Shown: positions 19,069 to 29,728 of the stretch, piece after piece
Layout of the letters: every line of letters begins with the position of its first letter
Numbering within the stretch: the stretch's first letter is position 1
Assembly (NCBI RefSeq): GCF_023487995.1
Contig: NZ_JAMFKN010000005.1
Location: 266,141-330,140 of the forward strand
Source of the DNA: Thermohalobaculum sediminis
GTDB lineage: Bacteria > Pseudomonadota > Alphaproteobacteria > Rhodobacterales > Rhodobacteraceae
Direction: 5' to 3'
DNA: 64,000 nt
Notes under the pieces: generated by a model
Database searches by the model: none
The model's input: the letters and a program-made list of their open reading frames with translations, nothing else
What the model was told of the DNA's origin: nothing
Made by a program: the position numbers and the translations under genes

Positions 19069-20474
19069 TCCCCGTCCGCGTCTTCGAGAACCGCCGCGTC
19101 GGCGTGCTGGGCCTTGGCCGGTCCGGGATGCCGACCATGCGCGCGCTGGCCGCCGGGGGCGCGGTGCCCGTGGGATGGGACGACAGCGAGGCCGCGCGCA
19201 CGGCCGCCGAGGCCGAGGGCTTCGCGGTGGCCGACCTGACCCGCCCGCGCGAGGCGGCGGAGTTGGCGGCGCTGATCGTTTCGCCCGGCATCCCGCATCT
19301 GCACCCGGCGCCCCACCCGGCGGTGACCGCAGCGTGGATCGCCGGCGTGCCGGTGGACAACGATGTGGGCCTGTTCTTCCAGGCGCTGGCGGTGGTCGGC
19401 GCCGACGCGAAGGTGGTGGCGGTCACCGGCTCGAACGGCAAGTCGACGACCACGGCGCTGATCCACCACATCCTGCGCGCGGCCGGGCGCCCCGTTCAGA
19501 TGGGTGGCAATATCGGGCGCGGCGTGCTCGATCTCGACCCGCCGGCGGACGGCGAGGCGGTGGTGCTGGAGCTGTCCTCCTACCAGATCGAACTGGCGCG
19601 CGTGCTGGCGCCCGAAGTCGCGGTCTTCCTCAACCTCTCGCCCGACCATCTCGACCGGCATGGCGGCATGGGCGGCTATTTTGCCGCCAAGCGGCGGCTG
19701 TTCGAGATGGGCGCGCCGCGACGCATGGTGATCGGGGTGGACGACGACTATGGCCGCTTCCTCGCCAATTCCGAAGCGGGCGAGGACGAGGACGAGGGCG
19801 CCCGCGTGATCGAGATCTCGGCCGCGCGCAAGCTCAGGGCCGAGGGCTGGTCCGTCTTCATGAACCGCCGCTTCCTCAGCGAATGGCGCAACGGCCGGCA
19901 GGTCGCGGCCTTCGACATGGGGGGCGCTCCCGCGCTGATGGGCGCCCACAACCACCAGAACGCCTGCGCCGCCTGGGCCGCGTGCCGCGCGCTGGGGCTG
20001 GGGCCGCGCCAGATCGAGGCTGGGATAGCCTCGTTCCCCGGCCTCGCTCACCGCATGGAGCGTCTGGGCACGGTGCGCGGCATCCCGGTGATCAACGACT
20101 CGAAGGCGACCAACGCCGACGCGACCGAGAAGGCGCTGATGGCCTTCGAGCGCGTGCGCCTGATCGCCGGCGGCCAGCCCAAGGCCGGGGGCATCGAGCC
20201 CCTGCGCCCGCTGTTCGACCGCATCGCCAAGTGCTACCTGATCGGCGAGGCGGCCGACGCCTTCGCGGTCACGCTGGGCGACGCGGTGCCGCACGAGGCC
20301 TGCCGTACGCTCGAGCGCGCGACCAAGGCCGCGCTTGCCGAGGCGCAACCGGGCGAGGCGGTGCTGCTCAGCCCCGCCTGCGCAAGTTGGGACCAGTTCA
20401 CGAGCTTCGAGCACCGCGGCGACGCGTTCCGCGCGCTTGTCGCCCACCATCTCGACCGCGAGGGAGGCCCATGA
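19065..20474 (+). CDS. murD: UDP-MurNAc-L-alanine:D-glutamate ligase
   Basis: Adds D-Glu to UDP-MurNAc-L-Ala, 469 residues. The N-terminal UDP-binding loop GVLGLGRSGMPTMRAL is followed by ISPGI-like VSPGIPHLHP, the ATP loop TGSNGKSTTTAL near 123, LELSSYQIE, NLSPDHLDRHG and NDSKATNADAT. ATG 19065 (MIPVRVFENR) was preferred over 19044 because GGGGACGG sits seven nt upstream and the family begins close to the glycine-rich loop. Overlaps ftsW by ATGA. Confidence 0.96.
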   Translation: MIPVRVFENRRVGVLGLGRSGMPTMRALAAGGAVPVGWDDSEAARTAAEAEGFAVADLTRPREAAELAALIVSPGIPHLHPAPHPAVTAAWIAGVPVDNDVGLFFQALAVVGADAKVVAVTGSNGKSTTTALIHHILRAAGRPVQMGGNIGRGVLDLDPPADGEAVVLELSSYQIELARVLAPEVAVFLNLSPDHLDRHGGMGGYFAAKRRLFEMGAPRRMVIGVDDDYGRFLANSEAGEDEDEGARVIEISAARKLRAEGWSVFMNRRFLSEWRNGRQVAAFDMGGAPALMGAHNHQNACAAWAACRALGLGPRQIEAGIASFPGLAHRMERLGTVRGIPVINDSKATNADATEKALMAFERVRLIAGGQPKAGGIEPLRPLFDRIAKCYLIGEAADAFAVTLGDAVPHEACRTLERATKAALAEAQPGEAVLLSPACASWDQFTSFEHRGDAFRALVAHHLDREGGP

Positions 20475-21634
20475 CCGAACTCACCTTCCGTCCCGCCTCG
20501 GGGCTGCGCGCCGACGGCGCCTGGCTCGCCGACTGGTGGCACACGGTCGATCGCTGGACACTGGGGGCCGTGGGGCTCCTGTTCGTGCTCGGCCTTGTCC
20601 TCGGCCTCGCTGCCTCGCCCCCGCTGGCCGAGAAGAACGGCCTCTGGACCTATCACTACGTCGTGCGCCACGTGCTCTTCGGGGCGGTCGCGCTGGCAAC
20701 CGTCATCGGGGTCTCGGCGCTGCCGCTGCACCTGCTGCGGCGCGCGGGGATCCTGCTGTTCGTCGCCTTCGTGTCGGCGACTGCGCTCCTGCCGGTGCTC
20801 GGCACGGATTTCGGCAAGGGGGCGGTGCGCTGGTATTCGCTGGGCGTCGTCAGCCTGCAGCCCTCCGAGTTCCTCAAGCCCGCCTTCGTCGTGCTCGCCG
20901 CCTGGCTGATGTCGGGCGCGGCCGAGCGGGGCGGGCCGCCGGGTCGGCTGATCTCGGGCTTCGCCGCGGCGTCGATCGCGGTGATGCTGGCGCTGCAGCC
21001 GGATTTCGGGCAGGCGATGCTGGTGCTCGCCGTCTGGGCGGTGATGCTGTTCGTCTCGGGCGCGCCGCTTGCGCTCCTGATCGGGCTCGCGGGGGCGGTG
21101 GGCGCCGCGGGCGCGGCCGCCTATCTCAACTCGTCGCATTTCGCGGGCCGCATCAACGGCTATCTCGCCGAGGAGGTCGATCCCAACACCCAGCTTGCCT
21201 ATGCGCAGAGCGCGATCCGCGAGGGCGGGCTGTTCGGCGTCGGCGCGGCGCAGGGCTCGGTCAAGTGGACGCTGCCGGACGCGCATACCGACTTCATCAT
21301 CGCGGTCGCGGCCGAGGAATTCGGGCTTCTGCTGACGCTCCTGATCATCGGGATCTATCTCTTCATCGTGCTGCGCGCGTTGCTCAGGCTGCTCGAGGAG
21401 CGCGACATGTTCATCCGGCTTGCCGGCACGGGGCTCGCGGCGGCCTTCGCGCTGCAGGCCTTCATCAACATGTCGGTGGCGATCCGGCTTCTGCCCGCCA
21501 AGGGCATGACGCTGCCGTTCATCTCGTATGGCGGCTCGTCGATGGTTGCGGCGGCGCTTGGCATCGGCGCGCTGCTTGCGCTCACCCGCGCGCGGCCGCA
21601 GGACCCCGGCGCGACGCTGAGGGACGCGCTGTGA
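20471..21634 (+). CDS. ftsW: septal peptidoglycan polymerase FtsW
   Basis: SEDS-family glycosyltransferase polymerising lipid II at the septum with FtsI; 387 residues and about ten membrane spans. Signature segments are GAVRWYSLGVVSLQPSEFLK, LQPDFGQAML, FGVGAAQGSVKW, LPDAHTDFIIAVAAEEFG and the late LLPAKGMTLPFISYGGSS. The catalytic Asp of SEDS proteins corresponds to the Asp in LPDAHTDF. Start ATG 20471 overlaps the murD stop; the stop overlaps murG by GTGA. Confidence 0.97.
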   Translation: MTELTFRPASGLRADGAWLADWWHTVDRWTLGAVGLLFVLGLVLGLAASPPLAEKNGLWTYHYVVRHVLFGAVALATVIGVSALPLHLLRRAGILLFVAFVSATALLPVLGTDFGKGAVRWYSLGVVSLQPSEFLKPAFVVLAAWLMSGAAERGGPPGRLISGFAAASIAVMLALQPDFGQAMLVLAVWAVMLFVSGAPLALLIGLAGAVGAAGAAAYLNSSHFAGRINGYLAEEVDPNTQLAYAQSAIREGGLFGVGAAQGSVKWTLPDAHTDFIIAVAAEEFGLLLTLLIIGIYLFIVLRALLRLLEERDMFIRLAGTGLAAAFALQAFINMSVAIRLLPAKGMTLPFISYGGSSMVAAALGIGALLALTRARPQDPGATLRDAL

Positions 21635-22731
21635 GCGCACCACTGCTGGTTATCGCGGCCGGAGGCACCGGCGGGCACATGTTCCCGGCGCAGGCGCTGG
21701 CCGAGGCGATGCTGGCACGTGGATGGCGGGTGCGCCTCGCCACAGACGCGCGCGGGCTGCGCTATGCCGGCGGCTTCCCCGCGGCCGTCGAGCGCACCGA
21801 GCTGCCCTCGGCCACCATCGGGCAGGGCGGCATCGCGGCGCGCCTGGCCGCGCCCGTGGTGATCCTGCGCGGCATCCTGCGCGCGCTCGGGCAGTTCCGT
21901 GCCGAGCGCCCGGACGTGGTGGCGGGCTTCGGCGGCTACCCCTCGCTGCCGGCGCTGACGGCGGCGTGGCTCATGGGCCTGCCGCGGCTGATCCACGAAC
22001 AGAACGGCGTGCTCGGCCGGGTCAACCGGCTGTTCGCGCGGAGGGTCGACCGGGTCTGCTGTGGCACATGGCCGGTGGTGAACGCGCCCGAGGGCGCGCG
22101 GCTCGAGCATGTGGGCAACCCGGTGCGTGCCGAGGCGGCCGCGCGCGCGGCCGCCGACTTCATCCCGCCGGGCGAGGGCGAGGCGCGGCTGCTGGTGTTC
22201 GGCGGCAGCCAGGGGGCCTCGGTCTTCGCGCGGCTGGTCCCGGCGGCGCTCGGGCACCTGCCGGCCGGGCTGCGGGCGCGCATCCGCCTCACGCAGCAGG
22301 TGCGTCCGGGCGAGGAGGCGGCGGTCGCCCGCGCCTGCACCGAGGCAGGGGTCGAGGCCGAGCTTGCCCCCTTCTTCGCCGATATGCCCGCGCGGATCGC
22401 CGGGGCGCATCTGGTGGTAGCCCGCGCCGGGGCCTCGACCATCGCGGAACTCACGGCGATCGGGCGCCCGGCGATCCTGGTGCCCTATCCGCACGCGACC
22501 GATGACCACCAGAGCGCGAACGCCGCGGCGCTCGCCGAGGCCGGGGGCGCGCTGGTGATCCCCGAGGCGGGGCTGACCCCCGAGATTCTCGCGCAGCCCC
22601 TCGCGGCGCTCCTGACCGATCCGGTCGCCGCGGCGCGGATGGCGGTGGCGAGCCGGGCGCTGGGCCGGCCCGACGCGGCGAGCCGGCTCGCGGGCATCGT
22701 CGCTGCCCTTGGCAACCGCGCGGCAGGCTGA
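21631..22731 (+). CDS. murG: UDP-GlcNAc:lipid I GlcNAc transferase (lipid II synthase)
   Basis: Converts lipid I to lipid II on the inner face of the membrane, GT28 family, 366 residues. The N-terminal loop AAGGTGGHMFPAQAL, the acceptor-side VAGFGGYPSLPAL and HEQNGVLGRVNRL, then LLVFGGSQGASVF and the nucleotide-binding ARAGASTIAEL and PYPHATDDHQSANA are all present. Starts at GTG 21631 in a GTGA overlap with ftsW; the upstream part of the frame is a shadow. Confidence 0.97.
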   Translation: MSAPLLVIAAGGTGGHMFPAQALAEAMLARGWRVRLATDARGLRYAGGFPAAVERTELPSATIGQGGIAARLAAPVVILRGILRALGQFRAERPDVVAGFGGYPSLPALTAAWLMGLPRLIHEQNGVLGRVNRLFARRVDRVCCGTWPVVNAPEGARLEHVGNPVRAEAAARAAADFIPPGEGEARLLVFGGSQGASVFARLVPAALGHLPAGLRARIRLTQQVRPGEEAAVARACTEAGVEAELAPFFADMPARIAGAHLVVARAGASTIAELTAIGRPAILVPYPHATDDHQSANAAALAEAGGALVIPEAGLTPEILAQPLAALLTDPVAAARMAVASRALGRPDAASRLAGIVAALGNRAAG

Positions 22732-22767
22732 TAGGTCCGCGCACATCCCCCAGCAGGAGTGCCGCCC

Positions 22768-24177
22768 GTGAATCCGCCGACCGCCCTCCCCCTCGACATC
22801 GGGCCGATCCACTTCATCGGAATCGGCGGCATCGGCATGTCGGGCATCGCCGAGGTGATGCTGAACCTCGGCTACGACGTGCAGGGCTCGGACCAGCGCG
22901 GCAGCCCGATCACCGAGCGGCTGGCGGGCCTTGGCGCGCGCGTCCATGTCGGTCACGCGGCCGAGAACCTGGGCGATGCACGTGTTGTGGTGATCTCGTC
23001 GGCGGTGAAGTCCGGGAACCCGGAACTCGACGCCGCCCGCGCCCGCGCCCTTCCGGTGGTGCGCCGCGCCGAGATGCTGGCGGAACTCATGCGGCTCAAG
23101 TGGAACGTCGCGGTCGCGGGCACGCACGGCAAGACGACGACAACCTCGCTGGTCGCGGCGCTGCTCGATGCCGGCGGGCTCGATCCCACAGTCATCAATG
23201 GCGGCATCATCCAGGCCTATGGCTCGAATGCCCGGCCGGGCGAGGGGCGCTGGATGGTGGTCGAGGCCGACGAATCCGACGGCACCTTCGTCAAGCTGCC
23301 CGCCACCATCGCGGTGGTGACCAACATCGACCCCGAGCACATGGACCATTACGGCTCGGTCGAGGCGCTGCGCGACGGCTTCGACGCCTTCGTGTCGAAC
23401 ATCCCCTTCTACGGCCTCCTGGTCGCCTGCATCGACCACCCGGAGGTGCAGAGCCTGATCGGCCGCGTCACCGATCGCCGCGTGGTGACCTACGGCACCT
23501 CGCGCCAGGCCGACATCCGCGCCGAGAACATCGAGCATGACGCGGGCCGGATGCGCTTCGACGTGGTGATCCGCACGGCCGAGGGCGAGGAACGGCACGA
23601 CGGCCTGACCCTGCCGATGCCGGGCGAGCACAACGTCCTGAACGCGCTGGCAGCCGTGGGCGTGGCGCGCGAGTTGAAGATCCCGATGGAAGCGGTCGCC
23701 AAGGGCTTTGCCGCCTTCTCGGGCGTCAAGCGCCGCTTCACCCGCGTGGGCGAATGGCAGGGCATCCCCGTGATCGACGACTACGGCCATCACCCGGTCG
23801 AGATCGCGGCCGTGCTGCGCGCCGCGCGGCGTGCGACCGGGGGCCGGGTGATCGCGATCCACCAACCGCACCGCTACTCGCGGCTGCACGATCTGTTCGA
23901 GGAATTCTGCGCCTGCTTCAACGACGCCGACGTTGTTGCGATCACCGATGTCTATGCCGCGGGCGAGGCGGCGATCGAGGGCATCAGTCGCGACGCGCTG
24001 GTAGGTGGGCTGCGCGCGCATGGCCACCGCTCGGCCCACGCGATCAAGGCGCCCCAGGGGCTGGCCGATTTCGTTGCGGCCCATGCGAAGCCGGGCGATC
24101 TGGTGGTCTGCCTCGGCGCCGGCACGATCTCGGCCTGGGCGAACGCGCTGCCGGGCGAGCTGGCGGCGCGCGGCTGA
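22768..24177 (+). CDS. murC: UDP-N-acetylmuramate:L-alanine ligase
   Basis: First Mur ligase, adds L-Ala to UDP-MurNAc; 469 residues. [17 protein letters not shown] forms the nucleotide-binding N-terminus, the ATP loop is [12 protein letters not shown] near residue 116, followed by [22 protein letters not shown] and [15 protein letters not shown] 22768 was chosen over GTG 22759 because AGGAG at 22755-22759 is correctly spaced only for the later one. It is separated from murG by 36 nt, the first clear gap since murF, and is followed after 10 nt by a permease gene. Confidence 0.96.
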   Translation: MNPPTALPLDIGPIHFIGIGGIGMSGIAEVMLNLGYDVQGSDQRGSPITERLAGLGARVHVGHAAENLGDARVVVISSAVKSGNPELDAARARALPVVRRAEMLAELMRLKWNVAVAGTHGKTTTTSLVAALLDAGGLDPTVINGGIIQAYGSNARPGEGRWMVVEADESDGTFVKLPATIAVVTNIDPEHMDHYGSVEALRDGFDAFVSNIPFYGLLVACIDHPEVQSLIGRVTDRRVVTYGTSRQADIRAENIEHDAGRMRFDVVIRTAEGEERHDGLTLPMPGEHNVLNALAAVGVARELKIPMEAVAKGFAAFSGVKRRFTRVGEWQGIPVIDDYGHHPVEIAAVLRAARRATGGRVIAIHQPHRYSRLHDLFEEFCACFNDADVVAITDVYAAGEAAIEGISRDALVGGLRAHGHRSAHAIKAPQGLADFVAAHAKPGDLVVCLGAGTISAWANALPGELAARG

Positions 24178-24187
24178 TCGCGCGGGG

Positions 24188-25384
24188 ATGGCAGCACCCG
24201 CGTCGGGACTGAAGCGCCGCCTCGGTGTCTCGCTGGTCACGCTCTACGGCGTCGGCGTCATGGTGGGGGCGGGGATCTATGTCCTCGTCGGTGCCGTGGC
24301 GGCCGAAGCCGGGGTCTGGGCGCCCGTCTCGTTCCTGATGGCAGCCCTGATCGCGCTGCCCACGGCGCTGAGCTATGCGGAACTCTCGGGCCGGATCCCC
24401 GAGGCGGCGGGCGAGGCCGCCTATATCCGCACGGCGACGGGCCGGGTCTGGGCGGCGGCGGTGGTGGGCCTCGCGCTCGAGGTGGTCGGCGTGGTGTCGG
24501 CCGCCGTGGTGCTGCAGGGGGGCGTCGGCTATCTGCGCGCGATCCTGCCGCTGGGCGAGGCGGCGCTGATCGTGGCGATCGGCGTGGCGTTGGGGCTCGC
24601 CGCCATGGCGGGCGTGCTCGAGTCGCTGATGCTGGCCGCGGCCCTCACGCTGACCGAGATCGCGGGGCTCCTGATCGTCGCGGCGGCGGGCTTCGTCGCC
24701 CCCGCCGTGGCGCAGACAGCCGAAGCGTCGGCCTTCGCGCCGGCGGGGATCGTGGCGGCGGGCATCCTCGCCTTCTTCGCCTTCCTCGGCTTCGAGGACA
24801 TGGTGAACATGGTCGAGGAGACACGCGACCCCACGCGGACCATGCCGCGCGCGATCCTCGCGGCGCTGGCGGTCACGACGCTCCTCTATGCGCTCGTTTC
24901 GTGGGCGGCGGTGCGGGCGGTGCCGGTGGCCGAACTCGCTGCGAGCGGCCAGCCGCTGGTCATGGTGTTCGAGCGCGCGACCGGGCAGGGGGCGGCGTTC
25001 CTTGCGCTGATCGCGGTGGCGGCGGCGCTGAACGGGGTCCTCGCGCAGATCGTGATGTCGGCGCGGGTGCTCTATGGGCTGGGCCGTTTCGTGCCGGGCT
25101 TCGGCTGCTTCCACCACGCGCATCCGCGCCTTGGCACGCCGGTGCTGGGCACGGCGGTGGCGACGGCGGCGACCATCGGGCTTGCCCTGAGCGCGCCGCT
25201 CGTGGCGCTGGCCGAGACCAGCGCACTCTTGCTGCTGGCCGTGTTCCTTGCCATCAACCTCGCGCTGGTGGCGCTGAGGCGCCGCGGGCCGGTGCCCGAG
25301 GGCGCGTTCGCCGCGCCCGGATGGGTGCCGATGGCGGGGGCGGTCCTCTCGGCGTTGGCGCTGGCATGGGGAGTGGCGACGTGA
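24188..25384 (+). CDS. APC-superfamily amino-acid/polyamine permease-like protein inside the dcw cluster
   Basis: Integral membrane protein of 398 residues with about 11 spans. The N-terminus [20 protein letters not shown] is the APC helix-1 motif, followed by [20 protein letters not shown] and [10 protein letters not shown], then [20 protein letters not shown], all characteristic of amino-acid/polyamine/organocation transporters. It starts at ATG 24188 after CGCGGGG, 10 nt after murC, and its stop (TGA 25382-25384) is only 20 nt before the chosen murB start, so it is in the operon. It is somewhat shorter than typical APC members. A link to cell-wall precursor amino acids is speculation. Confidence 0.85.
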   Translation: MAAPASGLKRRLGVSLVTLYGVGVMVGAGIYVLVGAVAAEAGVWAPVSFLMAALIALPTALSYAELSGRIPEAAGEAAYIRTATGRVWAAAVVGLALEVVGVVSAAVVLQGGVGYLRAILPLGEAALIVAIGVALGLAAMAGVLESLMLAAALTLTEIAGLLIVAAAGFVAPAVAQTAEASAFAPAGIVAAGILAFFAFLGFEDMVNMVEETRDPTRTMPRAILAALAVTTLLYALVSWAAVRAVPVAELAASGQPLVMVFERATGQGAAFLALIAVAAALNGVLAQIVMSARVLYGLGRFVPGFGCFHHAHPRLGTPVLGTAVATAATIGLALSAPLVALAETSALLLLAVFLAINLALVALRRRGPVPEGAFAAPGWVPMAGAVLSALALAWGVAT

Positions 25385-25404
25385 CGATGGATGGTGAGGC
25401 AGGA

Positions 25405-26367
25405 ATGGCGCGGCCGCTCGACGGCGAGCGACTTCTCGCGCGGCTTCCGCCGGTGCGCGGGCGGCTCACGCCGATGCGCCCGCTCGCGCCGCTCTCGTGG
25501 CTGCGCGTGGGCGGGCCGGCCGAGGTCTTCTTCCAGCCCGCCGATGCGGATGACCTGGCCGATTTCCTGCGAGGCCTGCCTGCCGACGTGGCCCTGATGC
25601 CGCTGGGGCTCTGCTCGAACCTCATCATCCGCGACGGCGGGCTGCCGGGGGTGGCGATCCGGCTGGGCGCGGACTTCGCCGGGATCGAGGTTCTCGACGG
25701 CGCGCGCCTGCGCGCGGGCGCCGCGGCGCCCGACAGCCGGGTGGCGATCGCGGCGGCGCAAGCCGGCATCGCGGGGCTCGAGTTCCTGCGCACGATCCCC
25801 GGCGCCATCGGCGGGGCAGTCAAGATGAACGCGGGATGCTATGGGCGTTACATGGCCGACGTGGTCGAGGAGGTGGCGATCCTCGACCGCCATGGACGCG
25901 AATACCGCGCGGGGGCCGCGGCGCTCGGCTTCGGCTATCGCCGCTCCGCCGTGCCGGACGACCACGTGATCCTGTGGGCCGTGCTGCGCGGCACGCCGGG
26001 GGGACGCGAGGCGTCCGAGGCGCTGATGGAGGACTACCTCGCGCGTCGGGCCGCCACCCAGCCGGTCGACCAGCGCTCCTGCGGGTCGACCTTCCGCAAC
26101 CCGGCGGGGTTTTCCTCGACCGGGGCCGCCGACGACACGCACGAGCTCAAGGCCTGGAAGCTGATCGACGAGGCGGGATGCCGCGGGATGCGCCGCGGCG
26201 GCGCCCAGATGTCCGAGAAGCACCCGAATTTCCTGATCAACGCGGGCGAGGCGACCGCGGCCGACCTCGAGGAACTGGGCGAGGAGGTGAGGGCGCGCGT
26301 GAAAGCGACGTCGGGCCACGATTTGGTCTGGGAAATCCGGCGCGTCGGGGTTAGACTCGCCCCATAA
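25405..26367 (+). CDS. murB: UDP-N-acetylenolpyruvoylglucosamine reductase
   Basis: FAD/NADPH enzyme reducing UDP-GlcNAc-enolpyruvate to UDP-MurNAc, 320 residues. [21 protein letters not shown] opens the FAD-binding domain; [55 protein letters not shown] and [23 protein letters not shown] carry the catalytic Ser and substrate contacts. Possible starts are GTG 25381 (GTGA overlap with the permease), ATG 25387 and ATG 25405; the last has GAGGCAGG well placed and gives the usual length. Confidence 0.95.
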   Translation: MARPLDGERLLARLPPVRGRLTPMRPLAPLSWLRVGGPAEVFFQPADADDLADFLRGLPADVALMPLGLCSNLIIRDGGLPGVAIRLGADFAGIEVLDGARLRAGAAAPDSRVAIAAAQAGIAGLEFLRTIPGAIGGAVKMNAGCYGRYMADVVEEVAILDRHGREYRAGAAALGFGYRRSAVPDDHVILWAVLRGTPGGREASEALMEDYLARRAATQPVDQRSCGSTFRNPAGFSSTGAADDTHELKAWKLIDEAGCRGMRRGGAQMSEKHPNFLINAGEATAADLEELGEEVRARVKATSGHDLVWEIRRVGVRLAP

Positions 26368-26446
26368 CAGAACGGTCGCGAACAGGCGGCGGGCGGACAC
26401 GGGCTCGATCAGAGGCCCGGCCGCGGCAGGATACAGGCGGGCGGGT

Positions 26447-27361
26447 ATGTCGGGCAGCGAATGTCCCCGCATCGCAGTGCTGAAGGGCGGCTTGTCGGCC
26501 GAGCGCGAGGTGTCTCTCGTGTCGGGCCGGGAATGTGCGGCGGCGTTGCGGCGTGCGGGTTACCAGGTGGACGAGATCGACGCGGGGCGCGACCTCGCGA
26601 ACGTGCTCGCCGCGCGCCGCCCGGATGTCGTCTTCAACGCGCTGCATGGCCGCTGGGGCGAGGATGGTTGCGTGCAGGGCATCCTCGAATGGATGCAGAT
26701 CCCCTACACCCATTCCGGCGTGCTGGCCTCGGCGCTGGCGATGGACAAGGAGCGCACCAAGGCCGTCTATGCCGCGCATGGCCTGCCCGTGGCCGAGGGG
26801 CGGCTGGTGCCGCGCGAGGAGATCGAGGCGGGCCACCCGATGTCCCCGCCCTATGTCGTGAAGCCCTACAACGAGGGCTCGTCGGTCGGCGTCTACATCG
26901 TGCGCGAGAGCGCGAACGGCCCCGCGCGGCTGGAACCCGGCGCGCCACCGGTGATGCTGGTCGAGCGATTCGTGCCGGGCCGCGAGCTCACGGTTGCGGT
27001 GATGGGCGACCGGGCACTGGCGGTGACCGACATCGTCACGGCGGGCTGGTACGACTATCACGCGAAATACGCCCCCGGGGGCTCGCGCCACGTGATCCCC
27101 GCCGAGATCCCCGCCGAGATCGAGGCGGCCTGCCTCGCGCATGCCGTCACCGCCCACCACGCGCTGGGCTGCCGGGGGCTCAGCCGCACCGATTTCCGCT
27201 GGGACGAGGCGCGCGGGCTCGCGGGGCTGGTGCTGCTCGAGACCAACACCCAGCCGGGCATGACGCCGACCTCGCTCGCGCCCGAGCAGGCGGCGCATTG
27301 CGGCATCCCGTTCGAGGACCTCTGCGCCTGGCTGGTGAGGGACGTATCATGCGGGCGGTGA
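26447..27361 (+). CDS. ddl: D-alanine:D-alanine ligase
   Basis: ATP-grasp enzyme making D-Ala-D-Ala for MurF, 304 residues. [19 protein letters not shown] is the N-terminal signature, [25 protein letters not shown] the second, then [15 protein letters not shown] and [15 protein letters not shown] with the metal ligands. It is preceded by an 80-nt gap after murB and overlaps ftsQ by 13 nt. Confidence 0.96.
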   Translation: MSGSECPRIAVLKGGLSAEREVSLVSGRECAAALRRAGYQVDEIDAGRDLANVLAARRPDVVFNALHGRWGEDGCVQGILEWMQIPYTHSGVLASALAMDKERTKAVYAAHGLPVAEGRLVPREEIEAGHPMSPPYVVKPYNEGSSVGVYIVRESANGPARLEPGAPPVMLVERFVPGRELTVAVMGDRALAVTDIVTAGWYDYHAKYAPGGSRHVIPAEIPAEIEAACLAHAVTAHHALGCRGLSRTDFRWDEARGLAGLVLLETNTQPGMTPTSLAPEQAAHCGIPFEDLCAWLVRDVSCGR

Positions 27362-28272
27362 GGGACGAGGCCGAACGCGCCGCCGGCGCGGCGCCCGCCG
27401 CGCCGCCGCGCACGGGGCCCGGCCCCTCGCGGCTCGCCTATCGGCTTCACCGCATCTGGGCGAAGCCCTCGGTCCGCGGCTTCGTCGGCGTCTATCTGCC
27501 GATGGCGCTGGTCGGGCTGGTCGGCTGGCGCGTGGTGTCCGACGACGACCTGCGCCGGCTGGCCGAGGCGCGGCTGTCTGCCGCCTGGGAGCGCGTGGTC
27601 GCGCGCCCGGAGTTCGCTCTCAAGGGCATCGAGATTTCGGGCGGCTCCGAGGCGCTGCGCGCGCGGGTCCATGCCGCGATCGGGCTGGGCGAGGGCGTGT
27701 CGTCGCTCGCGGTCGATGTCGGCCGGATCCGTGCCCGGATCGAGGCGCTCGACGCCGTCCGCGCGGCCTCGGTCCTCCTCGATCCGCAGGGCATCCTGCG
27801 CGTGGGCATCGACGCGCGCGAGGCGGTGGCGCTGCATCGCGACGCCACCGGGGCGCTCACGCTGATCGACGCCGAGGGCGTTCGCATCGGCGCGGTCGGT
27901 CAGCGTGCCCTCTATCCGCAGCTTCCCCTGATCCTTGGCGAGGGTGGAGAGCGCGCCGTTCATGACGTTCTATCGCTCATGGACGGCGCGCCCGACCTCG
28001 TGCAGCGCATACGCGCCTTCGTCCGCGTCGGCGACCGGCGCTGGGACATCGTGCTCGAGGGCGATCGCGTGATCATGCTGCCGGCCGAGGCGCCGGGGCG
28101 GGCGCTGGCGCGCGTCATGGCGCTGCACTACGGCGAGGAACTGCTCGACCGCGACCTCGCGGTCATCGACATGCGGGTGCCCGAGCGCCCGACCCTTCGC
28201 CTCACGCCCCGCGGGGTCGAGGCCTATCGGTTGCGTCAGGTTGTTGCTGCGGAAGGCGGGAAGGACACATGA
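27349..28272 (+). CDS. ftsQ: cell division protein FtsQ
   Basis: Bitopic division protein, 307 residues: a roughly 45-residue Pro/Arg-rich cytoplasmic tail, one membrane span ([17 protein letters not shown]), a POTRA domain ([25 protein letters not shown]) and a beta domain with [26 protein letters not shown] and [15 protein letters not shown]. It recruits FtsL/FtsB to the septum in studied bacteria. The ATG at 27349 lies inside the ddl 3' end. Its stop overlaps ftsA by ATGA. Confidence 0.93.
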   Translation: MRAVRDEAERAAGAAPAAPPRTGPGPSRLAYRLHRIWAKPSVRGFVGVYLPMALVGLVGWRVVSDDDLRRLAEARLSAAWERVVARPEFALKGIEISGGSEALRARVHAAIGLGEGVSSLAVDVGRIRARIEALDAVRAASVLLDPQGILRVGIDAREAVALHRDATGALTLIDAEGVRIGAVGQRALYPQLPLILGEGGERAVHDVLSLMDGAPDLVQRIRAFVRVGDRRWDIVLEGDRVIMLPAEAPGRALARVMALHYGEELLDRDLAVIDMRVPERPTLRLTPRGVEAYRLRQVVAAEGGKDT

Positions 28273-29618
28273 ACTTCGCCCAGACCGAGATGTTCCGCGC
28301 CATGCGTTCGCGTCTCCAGACCGCGATCCGGCGCGGCCGCATCGGCGTCATCGACATCGGCTCGTCCAAGATCACCTGCCTCGTGCTCAGGCTCGACCCG
28401 GCGCGGCTGGCCGAGGCGCGGGGGACCGACCAGCTCGGCACCTCGCTGTTCGGGGCGATCGAGGTGGTGGGCGCGCGCACCGTGCAGTCGCGCGGCGTCA
28501 AGCGCGGCGAGATCGTCGACATGGACGAGGCCGCGCGCGCCATCCGCCTCGCGCTGCTGACCGCCGAGAAGATGGCGGCGCCGCGCGTCGAGCGGGTCGA
28601 CCAGGTGATCGTGAGCTTCTCGGGCGGCCGGCCCCAGAGCTTCTCGACCGTGGGCGAGACCGAGACCGAGACCGGGCAGGTGAGCGAGCGCGACATCTCG
28701 GCGGCGCTGGCCGACGCGCCCGAGCCGCCGGTGGGCGAGGGCCGCCAGATCCTGCACGCCCAGCCGGTCGAGATCACGCTGGACAGCCAGTCGGGCATCA
28801 CCGATCCGCGCGGCATGACGGGCCACCGGCTGTCGATCGCGCTGCATGTGATGACGGTGGCGGCCCGTCCGCTCGCGAACCTGATGGAATGCGTGCGGCG
28901 CTGCGACCTCGACCTCGCGGGCGTCGTCAACAGCGCCTATGCCGCCAGCCTGTCGGCTCTGGTCGAGGACGAGCAGCGCACGGGCGCGGTCTGCATCGAC
29001 ATGGGGGGCGGCTCGACATCGTCAGCGGTGTTCCTGCGCGACCACCTGATCTGCGTCGACCAGATCCGCTTCGGCGGCGACCACATCACCGCCGACATCG
29101 CCTCGGGCCTGATGATGCGCCAGTCTACCGCCGAGCGGATCAAGACGCTCTATGGTGGCGTGATCCCGACCGGCGCCGACGAGCGCGACCTGATCGACGC
29201 GCCCCGCATCGGCGAGGAGGAGGCGCCCGAGCGGCGCCAGATCAGCCGCGGCATGCTGATCGGCGTGATCCGCCCGCGGGTCGAGGAGACGTTCCGGATC
29301 CTGCGCGCACGCCTCACCGATATTGGCGTCGATGCCATGCCGGGTTCGTCCTACGTGCTCACGGGCGCGGCGAGTCAGCTCCCCGGCGTCGACGAGATGG
29401 CCACCCGCATCCTGGGGCGTCGGCCGCGGATCGGGCGGCCGCTGAGGATCGCGGGACTGCCGCAGTCGCTTTCGGGACCCGACAGCTCGGCCGCCGTGGG
29501 GCTCGCGATCTATGCGCTGAAGCCGCATGACGAGCTGTGGGACTTCGAGGCGCCGCGCCCCTGGTCGGCGCGCGGCAGGGCCGTCGAGATCGTGCGCTGG
29601 TTCCGCCAGAGCTGGTGA
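28269..29618 (+). CDS. ftsA: cell division protein FtsA
   Basis: Actin-like protein that tethers FtsZ to the membrane, 449 residues. [17 protein letters not shown] is phosphate loop 1; the 1C subdomain follows ([22 protein letters not shown]), then [17 protein letters not shown] (phosphate 2) and [16 protein letters not shown] (adenosine loop). The C-terminus [16 protein letters not shown] looks like the amphipathic membrane-targeting helix. ATGA overlap with ftsQ; 110 nt separate it from ftsZ. Confidence 0.96.
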   Translation: MNFAQTEMFRAMRSRLQTAIRRGRIGVIDIGSSKITCLVLRLDPARLAEARGTDQLGTSLFGAIEVVGARTVQSRGVKRGEIVDMDEAARAIRLALLTAEKMAAPRVERVDQVIVSFSGGRPQSFSTVGETETETGQVSERDISAALADAPEPPVGEGRQILHAQPVEITLDSQSGITDPRGMTGHRLSIALHVMTVAARPLANLMECVRRCDLDLAGVVNSAYAASLSALVEDEQRTGAVCIDMGGGSTSSAVFLRDHLICVDQIRFGGDHITADIASGLMMRQSTAERIKTLYGGVIPTGADERDLIDAPRIGEEEAPERRQISRGMLIGVIRPRVEETFRILRARLTDIGVDAMPGSSYVLTGAASQLPGVDEMATRILGRRPRIGRPLRIAGLPQSLSGPDSSAAVGLAIYALKPHDELWDFEAPRPWSARGRAVEIVRWFRQSW

Positions 29619-29728
29619 ATTCCCGCGTGACGCGGGGGCCGGATTCGGTTAGTCTGTCAACAATATCAGGCAAGAAACGGACGAGCTCGCACAAGATGAG
29701 CCGTCCACCACAGAACGAGGCAGAGAGC
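29619..29728 (+). promoter_or_regulatory. ftsA-ftsZ spacer with hairpin and possible promoter
   Basis: 110 nt between ftsA and ftsZ, much longer than other gaps in the cluster. CCCGCG (29622-29627) and CGCGGG (29631-29636) form a small hairpin with a 3-nt loop. A lower-GC stretch (29648-29690) follows and may hold an ftsZ promoter, but I cannot name convincing hexamers. GAGG near 29717 is the probable ftsZ ribosome site. Confidence 0.35.
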
